From positions 496,001 through 560,000 of the forward strand of contig JAZGUH010000087.1 in the NCBI GenBank assembly GCA_037893225.1: 64,000 bases of DNA, given 5' to 3'. The notes below the pieces were generated by a model. That model was not told where the DNA came from and made no database searches. It saw only the letters and a list, made by a program, of their open reading frames with translations. Positions 13,281 to 25,792 of this stretch are shown in pieces. Position numbers and translations under genes: made by a program. The number at the start of each line of letters is the position of its first letter. Within the stretch, counting starts at the first letter, position 1. The stretch comes from Hippasteria phrygiana. Taxonomy: Eukaryota > Echinodermata > Asteroidea > Valvatida > Goniasteridae.

Positions 13281-14603
13281 TGAAATATCAACCAAATACA
13301 GTAATTTTGACATGTATGGATAGCTTAGATCTGGCGCTACATGTTGCAATTATCGGCGGCTTCTTAGAGTTAAAACTTGTGGAGAAAATTCAAACCTCGC
13401 AATGTTTATTTTCTTTCCGGCCAACATCTGTGTGCATATTACCTTCTATTTATTGCTCCATGCCTGTCAAATTCCCTGGGGTATGGACTTGCTTTACTCA
13501 TTCATAATTGCATGAAATATCAACCAAATGCAGTAATTTTGACATGTATGGATAGCTTAGATCTGGCGCTACATGTTGCAATTATCGGCGGCTTCTTAGA
13601 GTTAAAACTTGTGGAGAAAATTCAAACCTCGCAATGTTTATTTTCTTTCCGGCCAACATCTGTGTGCATATTACCTTCTATTTATTGCTCCATGCCTGTC
13701 AAATTCCCTGGGGTATGGACTTGCTTTACTCATTCATAATTGCATGAAATATCAACCAAATGCAGTAATTTTGACATGTATGTATAGCTTAGATCTGGCG
13801 CTACATGTTGCAATTATCGGCGGCTTCCCAGAGTTAAAACTTGTGGAGAAAATTCAAACCTCGCAATGTTTATTTTCTTTCCAGCCAACATCTGTGTGCA
13901 TATTACCGTCTATTTATTGCTCCATGCATGTCAAATTCCCTGGGGTATGGACTTGCTTTACTCATTCATAATTGCATGAAATATCAACCAAATTCAGTAA
14001 TTTTGACATGTATGGATAGCATAGATCTGGCGCTACATGTTGCAATTATCGGCGGCTTCTTAGAGTTAACACTTGTGGAGAAAATTCAAACCTCGCAATG
14101 TTTATTTTCTTTCCAGCCAACATCTGTGTGCATATTACCGTCTATTTATTGCTCCATGCATGTCAAATTCCCTGGGGTATGGACTTGCTTTACTCATTCA
14201 TAATTGCATGAAATATCAACCAAATTCAGTAATTTTGACATGTATGGATAACATAGATCTGGCGCTACGTGTTGCAATTATCGGCGGCTTCTTAGAGTTA
14301 AAACTTGTGGAGAAAATTCAAACCTCGCAATGTTTATTTTCTTTCCGGCCAACATCTGTGTGCATATTACCTTCTATTTATTGCTCCATGCCTGTCAAAT
14401 TCCCTGGGGTATGGACTTGCTTTACTCATTCATAATTGCATGAAATATCAACCAAATGCAGTAATTTTGACATGTATGTATAGCTTAGATCTGGCGCTAC
14501 ATGTTGCAATTATCGGCGGCTTCCCAGAGTTAAAACTTGTGGAGAAAAATCAAACCTCGCAATGTTTATTTTCTTTCCAGCCAACATCTGTGTGCATATT
14601 ACC
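13281..14603 (+). repeat. D, Y and I-type monomer block
   Basis: This block contains full-length D-like monomers, a Y monomer, and monomers with a at base 46 (agcataga, the I type). Private changes are a at 14251 (ggataacat), g in gcgctacgtg near 14269, and a at 14549 (gagaaaaatc). A near match lies 27,112 bp downstream at 40.5-42.3 kb. Confidence 0.8.
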
Positions 14604-16756
14604 GTCTATTTATTGCTCCATGCATGTCAAATTCCCTGGGGTATGGACTTGCTTTACTCATTCATAATTGCATGAAATATCAACCAAATTCAGTAATTTT
14701 GACATGTATGGATAGCATAGATCTGGCGCTACATGTTGCAATTATCGGCGGCTTCTTAGAGTTAACACTTGTGGAGAAAATTCAAACCTCGCAATGTTTA
14801 TTTTCTTTCCGGCCAACATCTGTGTACATGTTACCGTCTATTTATTGCTCCATGCCTGTCAAATTCCCTGGGGTATGGACTTGCTTTACTCATTCATAAT
14901 TGCATGAAATATCAACCAAATTCAGTAATTTTGACATGTATGGATAGCTTAGATCTGGCGCTACATGTTGCAATTATCGGCGGCTTCTTAGAGTTAAAAC
15001 TTGTGGAGAAAATTCAAACCTCGCAATGTTTATTTTCTTTCCGGCCAACATCTGTGTGCATATTACCTTCTATTTATTGCTCCATGCCTGTCAAATTCCC
15101 CAGGGTATGACTTGCTTTACTCATTCATAATTGCATGAAATATCAACCAAATTCAGTAATTTTGACATGTATGGATAGCTTAGATCTGGCGCTACATGTT
15201 GCAATCATCGGCGGCTTCCCAGAGTTAAAACGTGTGGAGAAAATTCAAACCTCGCAATGTTAATTTTCTTTCCGGCCAACATCTGTGTACATATTACCGT
15301 CTATGTATTGCTCCATGCATGTCAAATTCCCTGGGGTATGGACTTGCTTTATTCATTCATAATTGCATGAAATATCAACCAAATGCAGTATTTTTGACAT
15401 GTATGGATAGCTTAGATCTGGCGCTACATGTTGCAATTATCGGCGGCTTCTTAGAGTTAACACTTGTGGAGAAAATTCAAACCTCGCAATGTTTATTTTC
15501 TTTCCGGCCAACATCTGTGTGCATATTACCTTCTATTTATTGCTCCATGCCTGTCAAATTCCCTGGGGTATGGACTTGCTTTACTCATTCATAATTGCAT
15601 GAAATATCAACCAAATGCAGTAATTTTGACATGTATGTATAGCTTAGATCTGGCGCTACATGTTGCAATTATCGGCGGCTTCCCAGAGTTAAAACTTGTG
15701 GAGAAAATTCAAACCTCGCAATGTTTATTTTCTTTCCGGCCAACATCTGTGTACATGTTACCGTCTATTTATTGCTCCATGCCTGTCAAATTCCCTGGGG
15801 TATGGACTTGCTTTACTCATTCATAATTGCATGAAATATCAACCAAATACAGTAATTTTGACATGTAAGGATAGCTTAGATCTGGCGCTACATGTTGCAA
15901 TTATCGGCGGCTTCTTAGAGTTAAAACTTGTGGAGAAAATTCAAACCTCGCAATGTTTATTTTCTTTCCGGCCAACATCTGTGTGCATATTACCTTCTAT
16001 TTATTGCTCCATGCCTGTCAAATTCCCCAGGGTATGACTTGCTTTACTCATTCATAATTGCATGAAATATCAACCAAATTCAGTAATTTTGACATGTATG
16101 GATAGCTTAGATCTGGCGCTACATGTTGCAATCATCGGCGGCTTCCCAGAGTTAAAACGTGTGGAGAAAATTCAAACCTCGCAATGTTAATTTTCTTTCC
16201 GGCCAACATCTGTGTACATATTACCGTATATTTATTGCTCCATGCATGTCAAATTCCCTGGGGTATGGACTTGCTTGATTCATTCATAATTGCATGAAAT
16301 ATCAACCAAATGCAGTATTTTTGACATGTATGGATAGCTTAGATCTGGCGCTACATGTTGCAATTATCGGCGGCTTCTTAGAGTTAACACTTGTGGAGAA
16401 AATTCAAACCTCGCAATGTTTATTTTCTTTCCGGCCAACATCTGTGTACATGTTACCGTCTATTTATTGCTCCATGCCTGTCAAATTCCCTGGGGTATGG
16501 ACTTGCTTTACTCATTCATAATTGCATGAAATATCAACCAAATACAGTAATTTTGACATGTATGGATAGCTTAGATCTGGCGCTACATGTTGCAATTATC
16601 GGCGGCTTCTTAGAGTTAAAACTTGTGGAGAAAATTCAAACCTCGCAATGTTAATTTTCTTTCCGGCCAACATCTGTGTGCATATTACCTTCTATTTATT
16701 GCTCCATGCCTGTCAAATTCCCCAGGGTATGACTTGCTTTACTCATTCATAATTGC

Positions 16757-16988
16757 ATGAAATATCAACCAAATTCAGTAATTTTGACATGTATGGATAG
16801 CTTAGATCTGGCGCTACATGTTGCAATTATCGGCGGCTTCTTAGAGTTAACACTTGTGGAGAAAATTCGAACCTCGCAATGTTTATTTTCTTTCCGGCCA
16901 ACATCTGTGTACATGTTACCGTCTATTTATTGCTCCATGCCTGTCAAATTCCCTGGGGTATGGACTTGCTTTACTCATTCATAATTGC
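16757..16988 (+). repeat. Monomer type E (reference)
   Basis: 232 bp. Diagnostic bases are tca at 19-21, t at 72, tt at 85-86, c at 95 (GTTAAC, HpaI), g at 113 (TTCGAA, BstBI), g at 140, gtacatgtta at 153-162 and c at 185. The combination of HpaI and BstBI sites in one monomer is unique to this type. It contains three ACATGT palindromes. Confidence 0.9.
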
Positions 16989-17220
16989 ATGAAATATCAA
17001 CCAAATTCTGTAATTTTGACATGTATGGATAGCTTAGATCTGGCGCTACATGTTGCAATCATCGGCGGCTTCCCAGAGTTAAAACTTGTGGAGAAAATTC
17101 GAACCTCGCAATGTTTATTTTCTTTCCGGCCAACATCTGTGTACATGTTACCGTCTATTTATTGCTCCATGCCTGTCAAATTCCCTGGGGTATGGACTTG
17201 CTTTACTCATTCATAATTGC
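16989..17220 (+). repeat. Monomer type F (reference)
   Basis: 232 bp. It differs from E by c at 72 (caatcatc), cc at 85-86 (cttcccagag) and a at 95. It shares g at 113 with E. In bases 72-95 it looks like B, and from base 113 onward it looks like E, so an exchange between those types is a plausible origin. Confidence 0.88.
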
Positions 17221-17451
17221 ATGAAATATCAACCAAATTCAGTAATTTTGACATGTATGGATAGCTTAGATCTGGCGCTACATGTTGCAATTATCGGCGG
17301 CTTCTTAGAGTTAAAACTTGTGGAGAAAATTCAAACCTCGCAATGTTTATTTTCTTTCCGGCCAACATCTGTGTGCATATTACCTTCTATTTATTGCTCC
17401 ATGCCTGTCAAATTCCCCAGGGTATGACTTGCTTTACTCATTCATAATTGC
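17221..17451 (+). repeat. Monomer type A, 231 bp (reference)
   Basis: Diagnostic features are t at 72, tt at 85-86, a at 95, a at 113, gtgcatatta at 153-162, t at 165 (ccttct), and the linked changes ccccaggg plus loss of one g in tatggact near 206-207. The same three linked changes occur in all 70 short monomers, which implies a single origin. Confidence 0.9.
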
Positions 17452-17683
17452 ATGAAATATCAACCAAATTCAGTAATTTTGACATGTATGGATAGCTTAG
17501 ATCTGGCGCTACATGTTGCAATCATCGGCGGCTTCCCAGAGTTAAAACGTGTGGAGAAAATTCAAACCTCGCAATGTTAATTTTCTTTCCGGCCAACATC
17601 TGTGTACATATTACCGTCTATTTATTGCTCCATGCATGTCAAATTCCCTGGGGTATGGACTTGCTTTATTCATTCATAATTGC
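17452..17683 (+). repeat. Monomer type B (reference)
   Basis: 232 bp. It has c at 72, cc at 85-86, g at 98 (aaacgtgtgg; some B monomers have t), a at 128 (tgttaatttt), gtacatatta at 153-162, a at 185 (ATGCAT, NsiI) and t at 218 (tttattcat). It also lacks the TTTATT at 126-131 that other types carry. Confidence 0.9.
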
Positions 17684-17915
17684 ATGAAATATCAACCAAA
17701 TGCAGTATTTTTGACATGTATGGATAGCTTAGATCTGGCGCTACATGTTGCAATTATCGGCGGCTTCTTAGAGTTAACACTTGTGGAGAAAATTCAAACC
17801 TCGCAATGTTTATTTTCTTTCCGGCCAACATCTGTGTACATGTTACCGTCTATTTATTGCTCCATGCCTGTCAAATTCCCTGGGGTATGGACTTGCTTTA
17901 CTCATTCATAATTGC
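17684..17915 (+). repeat. Monomer type C (reference)
   Basis: 232 bp. It has gca at 19-21, t at 25 (cagtattttt), c at 95 (HpaI site), a at 113, gtacatgtta at 153-162 and c at 185. Variants with gaa at 19-21 occur at 22775, 26482 and 28336, where the monomers otherwise match type C. Confidence 0.9.
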
Positions 17916-18146
17916 ATGAAATATCAACCAAATACAGTAATTTTGACATGTATGGATAGCTTAGATCTGGCGCTACATGTTGCAATTATCGGCGGCTTCT
18001 TAGAGTTAAAACTTGTGGAGAAAATTCAAACCTCGCAATGTTTATTTTCTTTCCGGCCAACATCTGTGTGCATATTACCTTCTATTTATTGCTCCATGCC
18101 TGTCAAATTCCCCAGGGTATGACTTGCTTTACTCATTCATAATTGC
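17916..18146 (+). repeat. Monomer type D', 231 bp (reference)
   Basis: It matches A except for aca at 19-21 (aaatacag). A full-length 232 bp form, D, with ccctgggg occurs in the first 14 kb and at 37610. The D/D' contrast shows that the 3' deletion block can be exchanged independently of the 5' part of the monomer. Confidence 0.9.
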
Positions 18147-20695
18147 ATGAAATATCAACCAAATTCAGTAATTTTGACATGTATGGATAGCTTAGATCTG
18201 GCGCTACATGTTGCAATCATCGGCGGCTTCCCAGAGTTAAAACTTGTGGAGAAAATTCAAACCTCGCAATGTTAATTTTCTTTCCGGCCAACATCTGTGT
18301 ACATATTACCGTCTATTTATTGCTCCATGCATGTCAAATTCCCTGGGGTATGGACTTGCTTTATTCATTCATAATTGCATGAAATATCAACCAAATGCAG
18401 TATTTTTGACATGTATGGATAGCTTAGATCTGGCGCTACATGTTGCAATTATCGGCGGCTTCTTAGAGTTAACACTTGTGGAGAAAATTCAAACTTCGCA
18501 ATGTTTATTTTCTTTCCAGCCAACATCTGTGTGCATATTACGGTCTATTTATTGCTCCATGCATGTCAAATTCCCTGGGGTATGGACTTGCTTTACTCAT
18601 TCATAATTGCATGAAATATCAACCAAATTCAGTAATTTTGACATGTATGGATAGCATAGATCTGGCGCTACATGTTGCAATTATCGGCGGCTTCTTAGAG
18701 TTAACACTTGTGGAGAAAATTCAAACCTCGCAATGTTTATTTTCTTTCCGGCCAACATCTGTGTACATGTTACCGTCTATTTATTGCTCCATGCCTGTCA
18801 AATTCCCTGGGGTATGGACTTGCTTTACTCATTCATAATTGCATGAAATATCAACCAAATTCAGTAATTTTGACATGTATGGATAGCTTAGATCTGGCGC
18901 TACATGTTGCAATTATCGGCGGCTTCTTAGAGTTAAAACTTGTGGAGAAAATTCAAACCTCGCAATGTTTATTTTCTTTCCGGCCAACATCTGTGTGCAT
19001 ATTACCTTCTATTTATTGCTCCATGCCTGTCAAATTCCCCAGGGTATGACTTGCTTTACTCATTCATAATTGCATGAAATATCAACCAAATTCAGTAATT
19101 TTGACATGTATGGATAGCTTAGATCTGGCGCTACATGTTGCAATCATCGGCGGCTTCCCAGAGTTAAAACGTGTGGAGAAAATTCAAACCTCGCAATGTT
19201 AATTTTCTTTCCGGCCAACATCTGTGTACATATTACCGTCTATTTATTGCTCCATGCATGTCAAATTCCCTGGGGTATGGACTTGCTTTATTCATTCATA
19301 ATTGCATGAAATATCAACCAAATGCAGTATTTTTGACATGTATGGATAGCTTAGATCTGGCGCTACATGTTGCAATTATCGGCGGCTTCTTAGAGTTAAC
19401 ACTTGTGGAGAAAATTCAAACCTCGCAATGTTTATTTTCTTTCCGGCCAACATCTGTGTGCATATTACCTTCTATTTATTGCTCCATGCCTGTCAAATTC
19501 CCTGGGGTATGGACTTGCTTTACTCATTCATAATTGCATGAAATATCAACCAAATGCAGTAATTTTGACATGTATGTATAGCTTAGATCTGGCGCTACAT
19601 GTTGCAATTATCGGCGGCTTCCCAGAGTTAAAACTTGTGGAGAAAATTCAAACCTCGCAATGTTTATTTTCTTTCCGGCCAACATCTGTGTACATGTTAC
19701 CGTCTATTTATTGCTCCATGCCTGTCAAATTCCCTGGGGTATGGACTTGCTTTACTCATTCATAATTGCATGAAATATCAACCAAATACAGTAATTTTGA
19801 CATGTAAGGATAGCTTAGATCTGGCGCTACATGTTGCAATTATCGGCGGCTTCTTAGAGTTAAAACTTGTGGAGAAAATTCAAACCTCGCAATGTTTATT
19901 TTCTTTCCGGCCAACATCTGTGTGCATATTACCTTCTATTTATTGCTCCATGCCTGTCAAATTCCCCAGGGTATGACTTGCTTTACTCATTCATAATTGC
20001 ATGAAATATCAACCAAATTCAGTAATTTTGACATGTATGGATAGCTTAGATCTGGCGCTACATGTTGCAATCATCGGCGGCTTCCCAGAGTTAAAACGTG
20101 TGGAGAAAATTCAAACCTCGCAATGTTAATTTTCTTTCCGGCCAACATCTGTGTACATATTACCGTATATTTATTGCTCCATGCATGTCAAATTCCCTGG
20201 GGTATGGACTTGCTTGATTCATTCATAATTGCATGAAATATCAACCAAATGCAGTATTTTTGACATGTATGGATAGCTTAGATCTGGCGCTACATGTTGC
20301 AATTATCGGCGGCTTCTTAGAGTTAACACTTGTGGAGAAAATTCAAACCTCGCAATGTTTATTTTCTTTCCGGCCAACATCTGTGTACATGTTACCGTCT
20401 ATTTATTGCTCCATGCCTGTCAAATTCCCTGGGGTATGGACTTGCTTTACTCATTCATAATTGCATGAAATATCAACCAAATACAGTAATTTTGACATGT
20501 ATGGATAGCTTAGATCTGGCGCTACATGTTGCAATTATCGGCGGCTTCTTAGAGTTAAAACTTGTGGAGAAAATTCAAACCTCGCAATGTTAATTTTCTT
20601 TCCGGCCAACATCTGTGTGCATATTACCTTCTATTTATTGCTCCATGCCTGTCAAATTCCCCAGGGTATGACTTGCTTTACTCATTCATAATTGC
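18147..20695 (+). repeat. Eleven-monomer mosaic between HOR units
   Basis: The order is B, C with ccagcc and cggtct, I type, A, B, C/A hybrid, Y hybrid, a D' with gtaagg at 19807, B, C, and a D-type with a at base 128. It lies across the junction of the 3,939 bp copies. The span is 2,549 bp. Confidence 0.8.
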
Positions 20696-22594
20696 ATGAA
20701 ATATCAACCAAATTCAGTAATTTTGACATGTATGGATAGCTTAGATCTGGCGCTACATGTTGCAATTATCGGCGGCTTCTTAGAGTTAACACTTGTGGAG
20801 AAAATTCGAACCTCGCAATGTTTATTTTCTTTCCGGCCAACATCTGTGTACATGTTACCGTCTATTTATTGCTCCATGCCTGTCAAATTCCCTGGGGTAT
20901 GGACTTGCTTTACTCATTCATAATTGCATGAAATATCAACCAAATTCTGTAATTTTGACATGTATGGATAGCTTAGATCTGGCGCTACATGTTGCAATCA
21001 TCGGCGGCTTCCCAGAGTTAAAACTTGTGGAGAAAATTCGAACCTCGCAATGTTTATTTTCTTTCCGGCCAACATCTGTGTACATGTTACCGTCTATTTA
21101 TTGCTCCATGCCTGTCAAATTCCCTGGGGTATGGACTTGCTTTACTCATTCATAATTGCATGAAATATCAACCAAATTCAGTAATTTTGACATGTATGGA
21201 TAGCTTAGATCTGGCGCTACATGTTGCAATTATCGGCGGCTTCTTAGAGTTAAAACTTGTGGAGAAAATTCAAACCTCGCAATGTTTATTTTCTTTCCGG
21301 CCAACATCTGTGTGCATATTACCTTCTATTTATTGCTCCATGCCTGTCAAATTCCCCAGGGTATGACTTGCTTTACTCATTCATAATTGCATGAAATATC
21401 AACCAAATTCAGTAATTTTGACATGTATGGATAGCTTAGATCTGGCGCTACATGTTGCAATCATCGGCGGCTTCCCAGAGTTAAAACGTGTGGAGAAAAT
21501 TCAAACCTCGCAATGTTAATTTTCTTTCCGGCCAACATCTGTGTACATATTACCGTCTATTTATTGCTCCATGCATGTCAAATTCCCTGGGGTATGGACT
21601 TGCTTTATTCATTCATAATTGCATGAAATATCAACCAAATGCAGTATTTTTGACATGTATGGATAGCTTAGATCTGGCGCTACATGTTGCAATTATCGGC
21701 GGCTTCTTAGAGTTAACACTTGTGGAGAAAATTCAAACCTCGCAATGTTTATTTTCTTTCCGGCCAACATCTGTGTACATGTTACCGTCTATTTATTGCT
21801 CCATGCCTGTCAAATTCCCTGGGGTATGGACTTGCTTTACTCATTCATAATTGCATGAAATATCAACCAAATACAGTAATTTTGACATGTATGGATAGCT
21901 TAGATCTGGCGCTACATGTTGCAATTATCGGCGGCTTCTTAGAGTTAAAACTTGTGGAGAAAATTCAAACCTCGCAATGTTTATTTTCTTTCCGGCCAAC
22001 ATCTGTGTGCATATTACCTTCTATTTATTGCTCCATGCCTGTCAAATTCCCCAGGGTATGACTTGCTTTACTCATTCATAATTGCATGAAATATCAACCA
22101 AATTCAGTAATTTTGACATGTATGGATAGCTTAGATCTGGCGCTACATGTTGCAATCATCGGCGGCTTCCCAGAGTTAAAACTTGTGGAGAAAATTCAAA
22201 CCTCGCAATGTTAATTTTCTTTCCGGCCAACATCTGTGTACATATTACCGTCTATTTATTGCTCCATGCATGTCAAATTCCCTGGGGTATGGACTTGCTT
22301 TATTCATTCATAATTGCATGAAATATCAACCAAATGCAGTATTTTTGACATGTATGGATAGCTTAGATCTGGCGCTACATGTTGCAATTATCGGCGGCTT
22401 CTTAGAGTTAACACTTGTGGAGAAAATTCAAACTTCGCAATGTTTATTTTCTTTCCAGCCAACATCTGTGTGCATATTACGGTCTATTTATTGCTCCATG
22501 CATGTCAAATTCCCTGGGGTATGGACTTGCTTTACTCATTCATAATTGCATGAAATATCAACCAAATTCAGTAATTTTGACATGTATGGATAGC
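18543..22594 (+). repeat. 3,939 bp segmental duplication, copy 2
   Basis: Matching sequence runs from 18543 to 22594, where base 46 of the monomer is t at 22595 against a at 18656. The copy shares the rare variants at 19807, 20167, 20216 and 20948 with copy 1. The junction monomer joins an upstream part with g at base 164 (cggtct) to a following monomer with a at base 46, a combination absent from either outer flank. Confidence 0.92.
20696..22085 (+). repeat. 1,390 bp HOR E-F-A-B-C-D'
   Basis: This unit is the duplicate of the one at 16757, offset 3,939. It shares the private t in F (20948). Confidence 0.92.
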
Positions 22595-23244
22595 TTAGAT
22601 CTGGCGCTACATGTTGCAATCATCGGCGGCTTCCCAGAGTTAAAACTTGTGGAGAAAATTCAAACCTCGCAATGTTAATTTTCTTTCCGGCCAACATCTG
22701 TGTACATATTACCGTCTATTTATTGCTCCATGCATGTCAAATTCCCTGGGGTATGGACTTGCTTTATTCATTCATAATTGCATGAAATATCAACCAAATG
22801 AAGTATTTTTGACATGTATGGATAGCTTAGATCTGGCGCTACATGTTGCAATTATCGGCGGCTTCTTAGAGTTAACACTTGTGGAGAAAATTCAAACCTC
22901 GCAATGTTTATTTTCTTTCCGGCCAACATCTGTGTACATGTTACCGTCTATTTATTGCTCCATGCCTGTCAAATTCCCTGGGGTATGGACTTGCTTTACT
23001 CATTCATAATTGCATGAAATATCAACCAAATACAGTAATTTTGACATGTATGGATAGCTTAGATCTGGCGCTACATGTTGCAATTATCGGCGGCTTCTTA
23101 GAGTTAAAACTTGTGGAGAAAATTCAAACCTCGCAATGTTTATTTTCTTTCCGGCCAACATCTGTGTGCATATTACCTTCTATTTATTGCTCCATGCCTG
23201 TCAAATTCCCCAGGGTATGACTTGCTTTACTCATTCATAATTGC
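22086..23244 (+). repeat. Five-monomer module, 1,159 bp (copy 1)
   Basis: The order is B with t at base 98, C with ccagcc and g at base 164, B again, C, then D'. The C monomer at 22775 has gaa at bases 19-21. This module recurs at 25793, 54531 and 60555. Confidence 0.82.
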
Positions 23245-23939
23245 ATGAAATATCAACCAAATTCAGTAATTTTGACATGTATGGATAGCTTAGATCTGGC
23301 GCTACATGTTGCAATTATCGGCGGCTTCTTAGAGTTAACACTTGTGGAGAAAATTCGAACCTCGCAATGTTTATTTTCTTTCCGGCCAACATCTGTGTAC
23401 ATGTTACCGTCTATTTATTGCTCCATGCCTGTCAAATTCCCTGGGGTATGGACTTGCTTTACTCATTCATAATTGCATGAAATATCAACCAAATTCAGTA
23501 ATTTTGACATGTATGGATAGCTTAGATCTGGCGCTACATGTTGCAATCATCGGCGGCTTCCCAGAGTTAAAACTTGTGGAGAAAATTCGAACCTCGCAAT
23601 GTTTATTTTCTTTCCGGCCAACATCTGTGTACATGTTACCGTCTATTTATTGCTCCATGCCTGTCAAATTCCCTGGGGTATGGACTTGCTTTACTCATTC
23701 ATAATTGCATGAAATATCAACCAAATTCAGTAATTTTGACATGTATGGATAGCTTAGATCTGGCGCTACATGTTGCAATTATCGGCGGCTTCTTAGAGTT
23801 AAAACTTGTGGAGAAAATTCAAACCTCGCAATGTTTATTTTCTTTCCGGCCAACATCTGTGTGCATATTACCTTCTATTTATTGCTCCATGCCTGTCAAA
23901 TTCCCCAGGGTATGACTTGCTTTACTCATTCATAATTGC
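23245..23939 (+). repeat. Truncated HOR, E-F-A trimer, 695 bp
   Basis: Only the first three monomers of the standard unit are present, and the next unit starts directly with E at 23940. This is consistent with loss of B-C-D' or local duplication of E-F-A. Confidence 0.85.
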
Positions 23940-25329
23940 ATGAAATATCAACCAAATTCAGTAATTTTGACATGTATGGATAGCTTAGATCTGGCGCTAC
24001 ATGTTGCAATTATCGGCGGCTTCTTAGAGTTAACACTTGTGGAGAAAATTCGAACCTCGCAATGTTTATTTTCTTTCCGGCCAACATCTGTGTACATGTT
24101 ACCGTCTATTTATTGCTCCATGCCTGTCAAATTCCCTGGGGTATGGACTTGCTTTACTCATTCATAATTGCATGAAATATCAACCAAATTCTGTAATTTT
24201 GACATGTATGGATAGCTTAGATCTGGCGCTACATGTTGCAATCATCGGCGGCTTCCCAGAGTTAAAACTTGTGGAGAAAATTCGAACCTCGCAATGTTTA
24301 TTTTCTTTCCGGCCAACATCTGTGTACATGTTACCGTCTATTTATTGCTCCATGCCTGTCAAATTCCCTGGGGTATGGACTTGCTTTACTCATTCATAAT
24401 TGCATGAAATATCAACCAAATTCAGTAATTTTGACATGTATGGATAGCTTAGATCTGGCGCTACATGTTGCAATTATCGGCGGCTTCTTAGAGTTAAAAC
24501 TTGTGGAGAAAATTCAAACCTCGCAATGTTTATTTTCTTTCCGGCCAACATCTGTGTGCATATTACCTTCTATTTATTGCTCCATGCCTGTCAAATTCCC
24601 CAGGGTATGACTTGCTTTACTCATTCATAATTGCATGAAATATCAACCAAATTCAGTAATGTTGACATGTATGGATAGCTTAGATCTGGCGCTACATGTT
24701 GCAATTATCGGCGGCTTCTTAGAGTTAAAACTTGTGGAGAAAATTCAAACCTCGCAATGTTAATTTTCTTTCCGGCCAACATCTGTGTACATATTACCGT
24801 CTATTTATTGCTCCATGCATGTCAAATTCCCTGGGGTATGGACTTGCTTTATTCATTCATAATTGCATGAAATATCAACCAAATGCAGTATTTTTGACAT
24901 GTATGGATAGCTTAGATCTGGCGCTACATGTTGCAATTATCGGCGGCTTCTTAGAGTTAACACTTGTGGAGAAAATTCAAACCTCGCAATGTTTATTTTC
25001 TTTCCGGCCAACATCTGTGTACATGTTACCGTCTATTTATTGCTCCATGCCTGTCAAATTCCCTGGGGTATGGACTTGCTTTACTCATTCATAATTGCAT
25101 GAAATATCAACCAAATGCAGTAATTTTGACATGTATGGATAGCTTAGATCTGGCGCTACATGTTGCAATTATCGGCGGCTTCTTAGAGTTAAAACTTGTG
25201 GAGAAAATTCAAACCTCGCAATGTTTATTTTCTTTCCGGCCAACATCTGTGTGCATATTACCTTCTATTTATTGCTCCATGCCTGTCAAATTCCCCAGGG
25301 TATGACTTGCTTTACTCATTCATAATTGC
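23940..25329 (+). repeat. 1,390 bp HOR with altered fourth and sixth monomers
   Basis: Length and order fit the standard unit. The fourth monomer (24635) has t at 72, tt at 85-86 and a private g at 24661 (atgttgac), but keeps the B-type a at base 128. The sixth has gca instead of aca. F carries t at 24192, the rare variant also seen at 17009 and 20948. Confidence 0.85.
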
Positions 25330-25792
25330 ATGAAATATCAACCAAATTCAGTAATTTTGACATGTATGGATAGCTTAGATCTGGCGCTACATGTTGCAAT
25401 TATCGGCGGCTTCTTAGAGTTAACACTTGTGGAGAAAATTCGAACCTCGCAATGTTTATTTTCTTTCCGGCCAACATCTGTGTACATGTTACCGTCTATT
25501 TATTGCTCCATGCCTGTCAAATTCCCTGGGGTATGGACTTGCTTTACTCATTCATAATTGCATGAAATATCAACCAAATACAGTAATTTTGACATGTATG
25601 GATAGCTTAGATCTGGCGCTACATGTTGCAATTATCGGCGGCTTCTTAGAGTTAAAACTTGTGGAGAAAATTCAAACCTCGCAATGTTTATTTTCTTTCC
25701 GGCCAACATCTGTGTGCATATTACCTTCTATTTATTGCTCCATGCCTGTCAAATTCCCCAGGGTATGACTTGCTTTACTCATTCATAATTGC
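25330..25792 (+). repeat. E-D' dimer, 463 bp
   Basis: E is followed directly by a D' monomer, skipping F, A, B and C. The hybrid suggests a crossover deletion within an HOR. Confidence 0.82.

Larger units (their letters stand above)
16757..18146 (+). repeat. Six-monomer HOR E-F-A-B-C-D', 1,390 bp (first in window)
   Basis: The six monomers start at 16757, 16989, 17221, 17452, 17684 and 17916. A and D' are 231 bp, giving 6 x 232 - 2 = 1,390. This is the reference unit used for the monomer types described in the next six entries. It carries the private t at 17009 in F. Confidence 0.93.
14604..18542 (+). repeat. 3,939 bp segmental duplication, copy 1 (17 monomers)
   Basis: This block recurs immediately downstream at offset 3,939 (17 x 232 - 5, with five short monomers). 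Diagnostic rare changes in both copies are a at 15868 (gtaagg), a at 16228 (ccgtata), g at 16277 (gcttgatt) and t at 17009 (ttctgt). The one difference noticed is g at 15305 against t at 19244. It contains the first 1,390 bp HOR of the window. Confidence 0.92.

Noticed and set aside
16865..16880. RNA polymerase III B-box-like sequence on the minus strand (ggttcgaattt) in E and F monomers, as for a tRNA-derived origin
   Set aside because: It lacks the final CC of the B box, the upstream A-box match is imperfect, and no tRNA fold is visible. The g that creates ttcga is derived and found only in E/F monomers.
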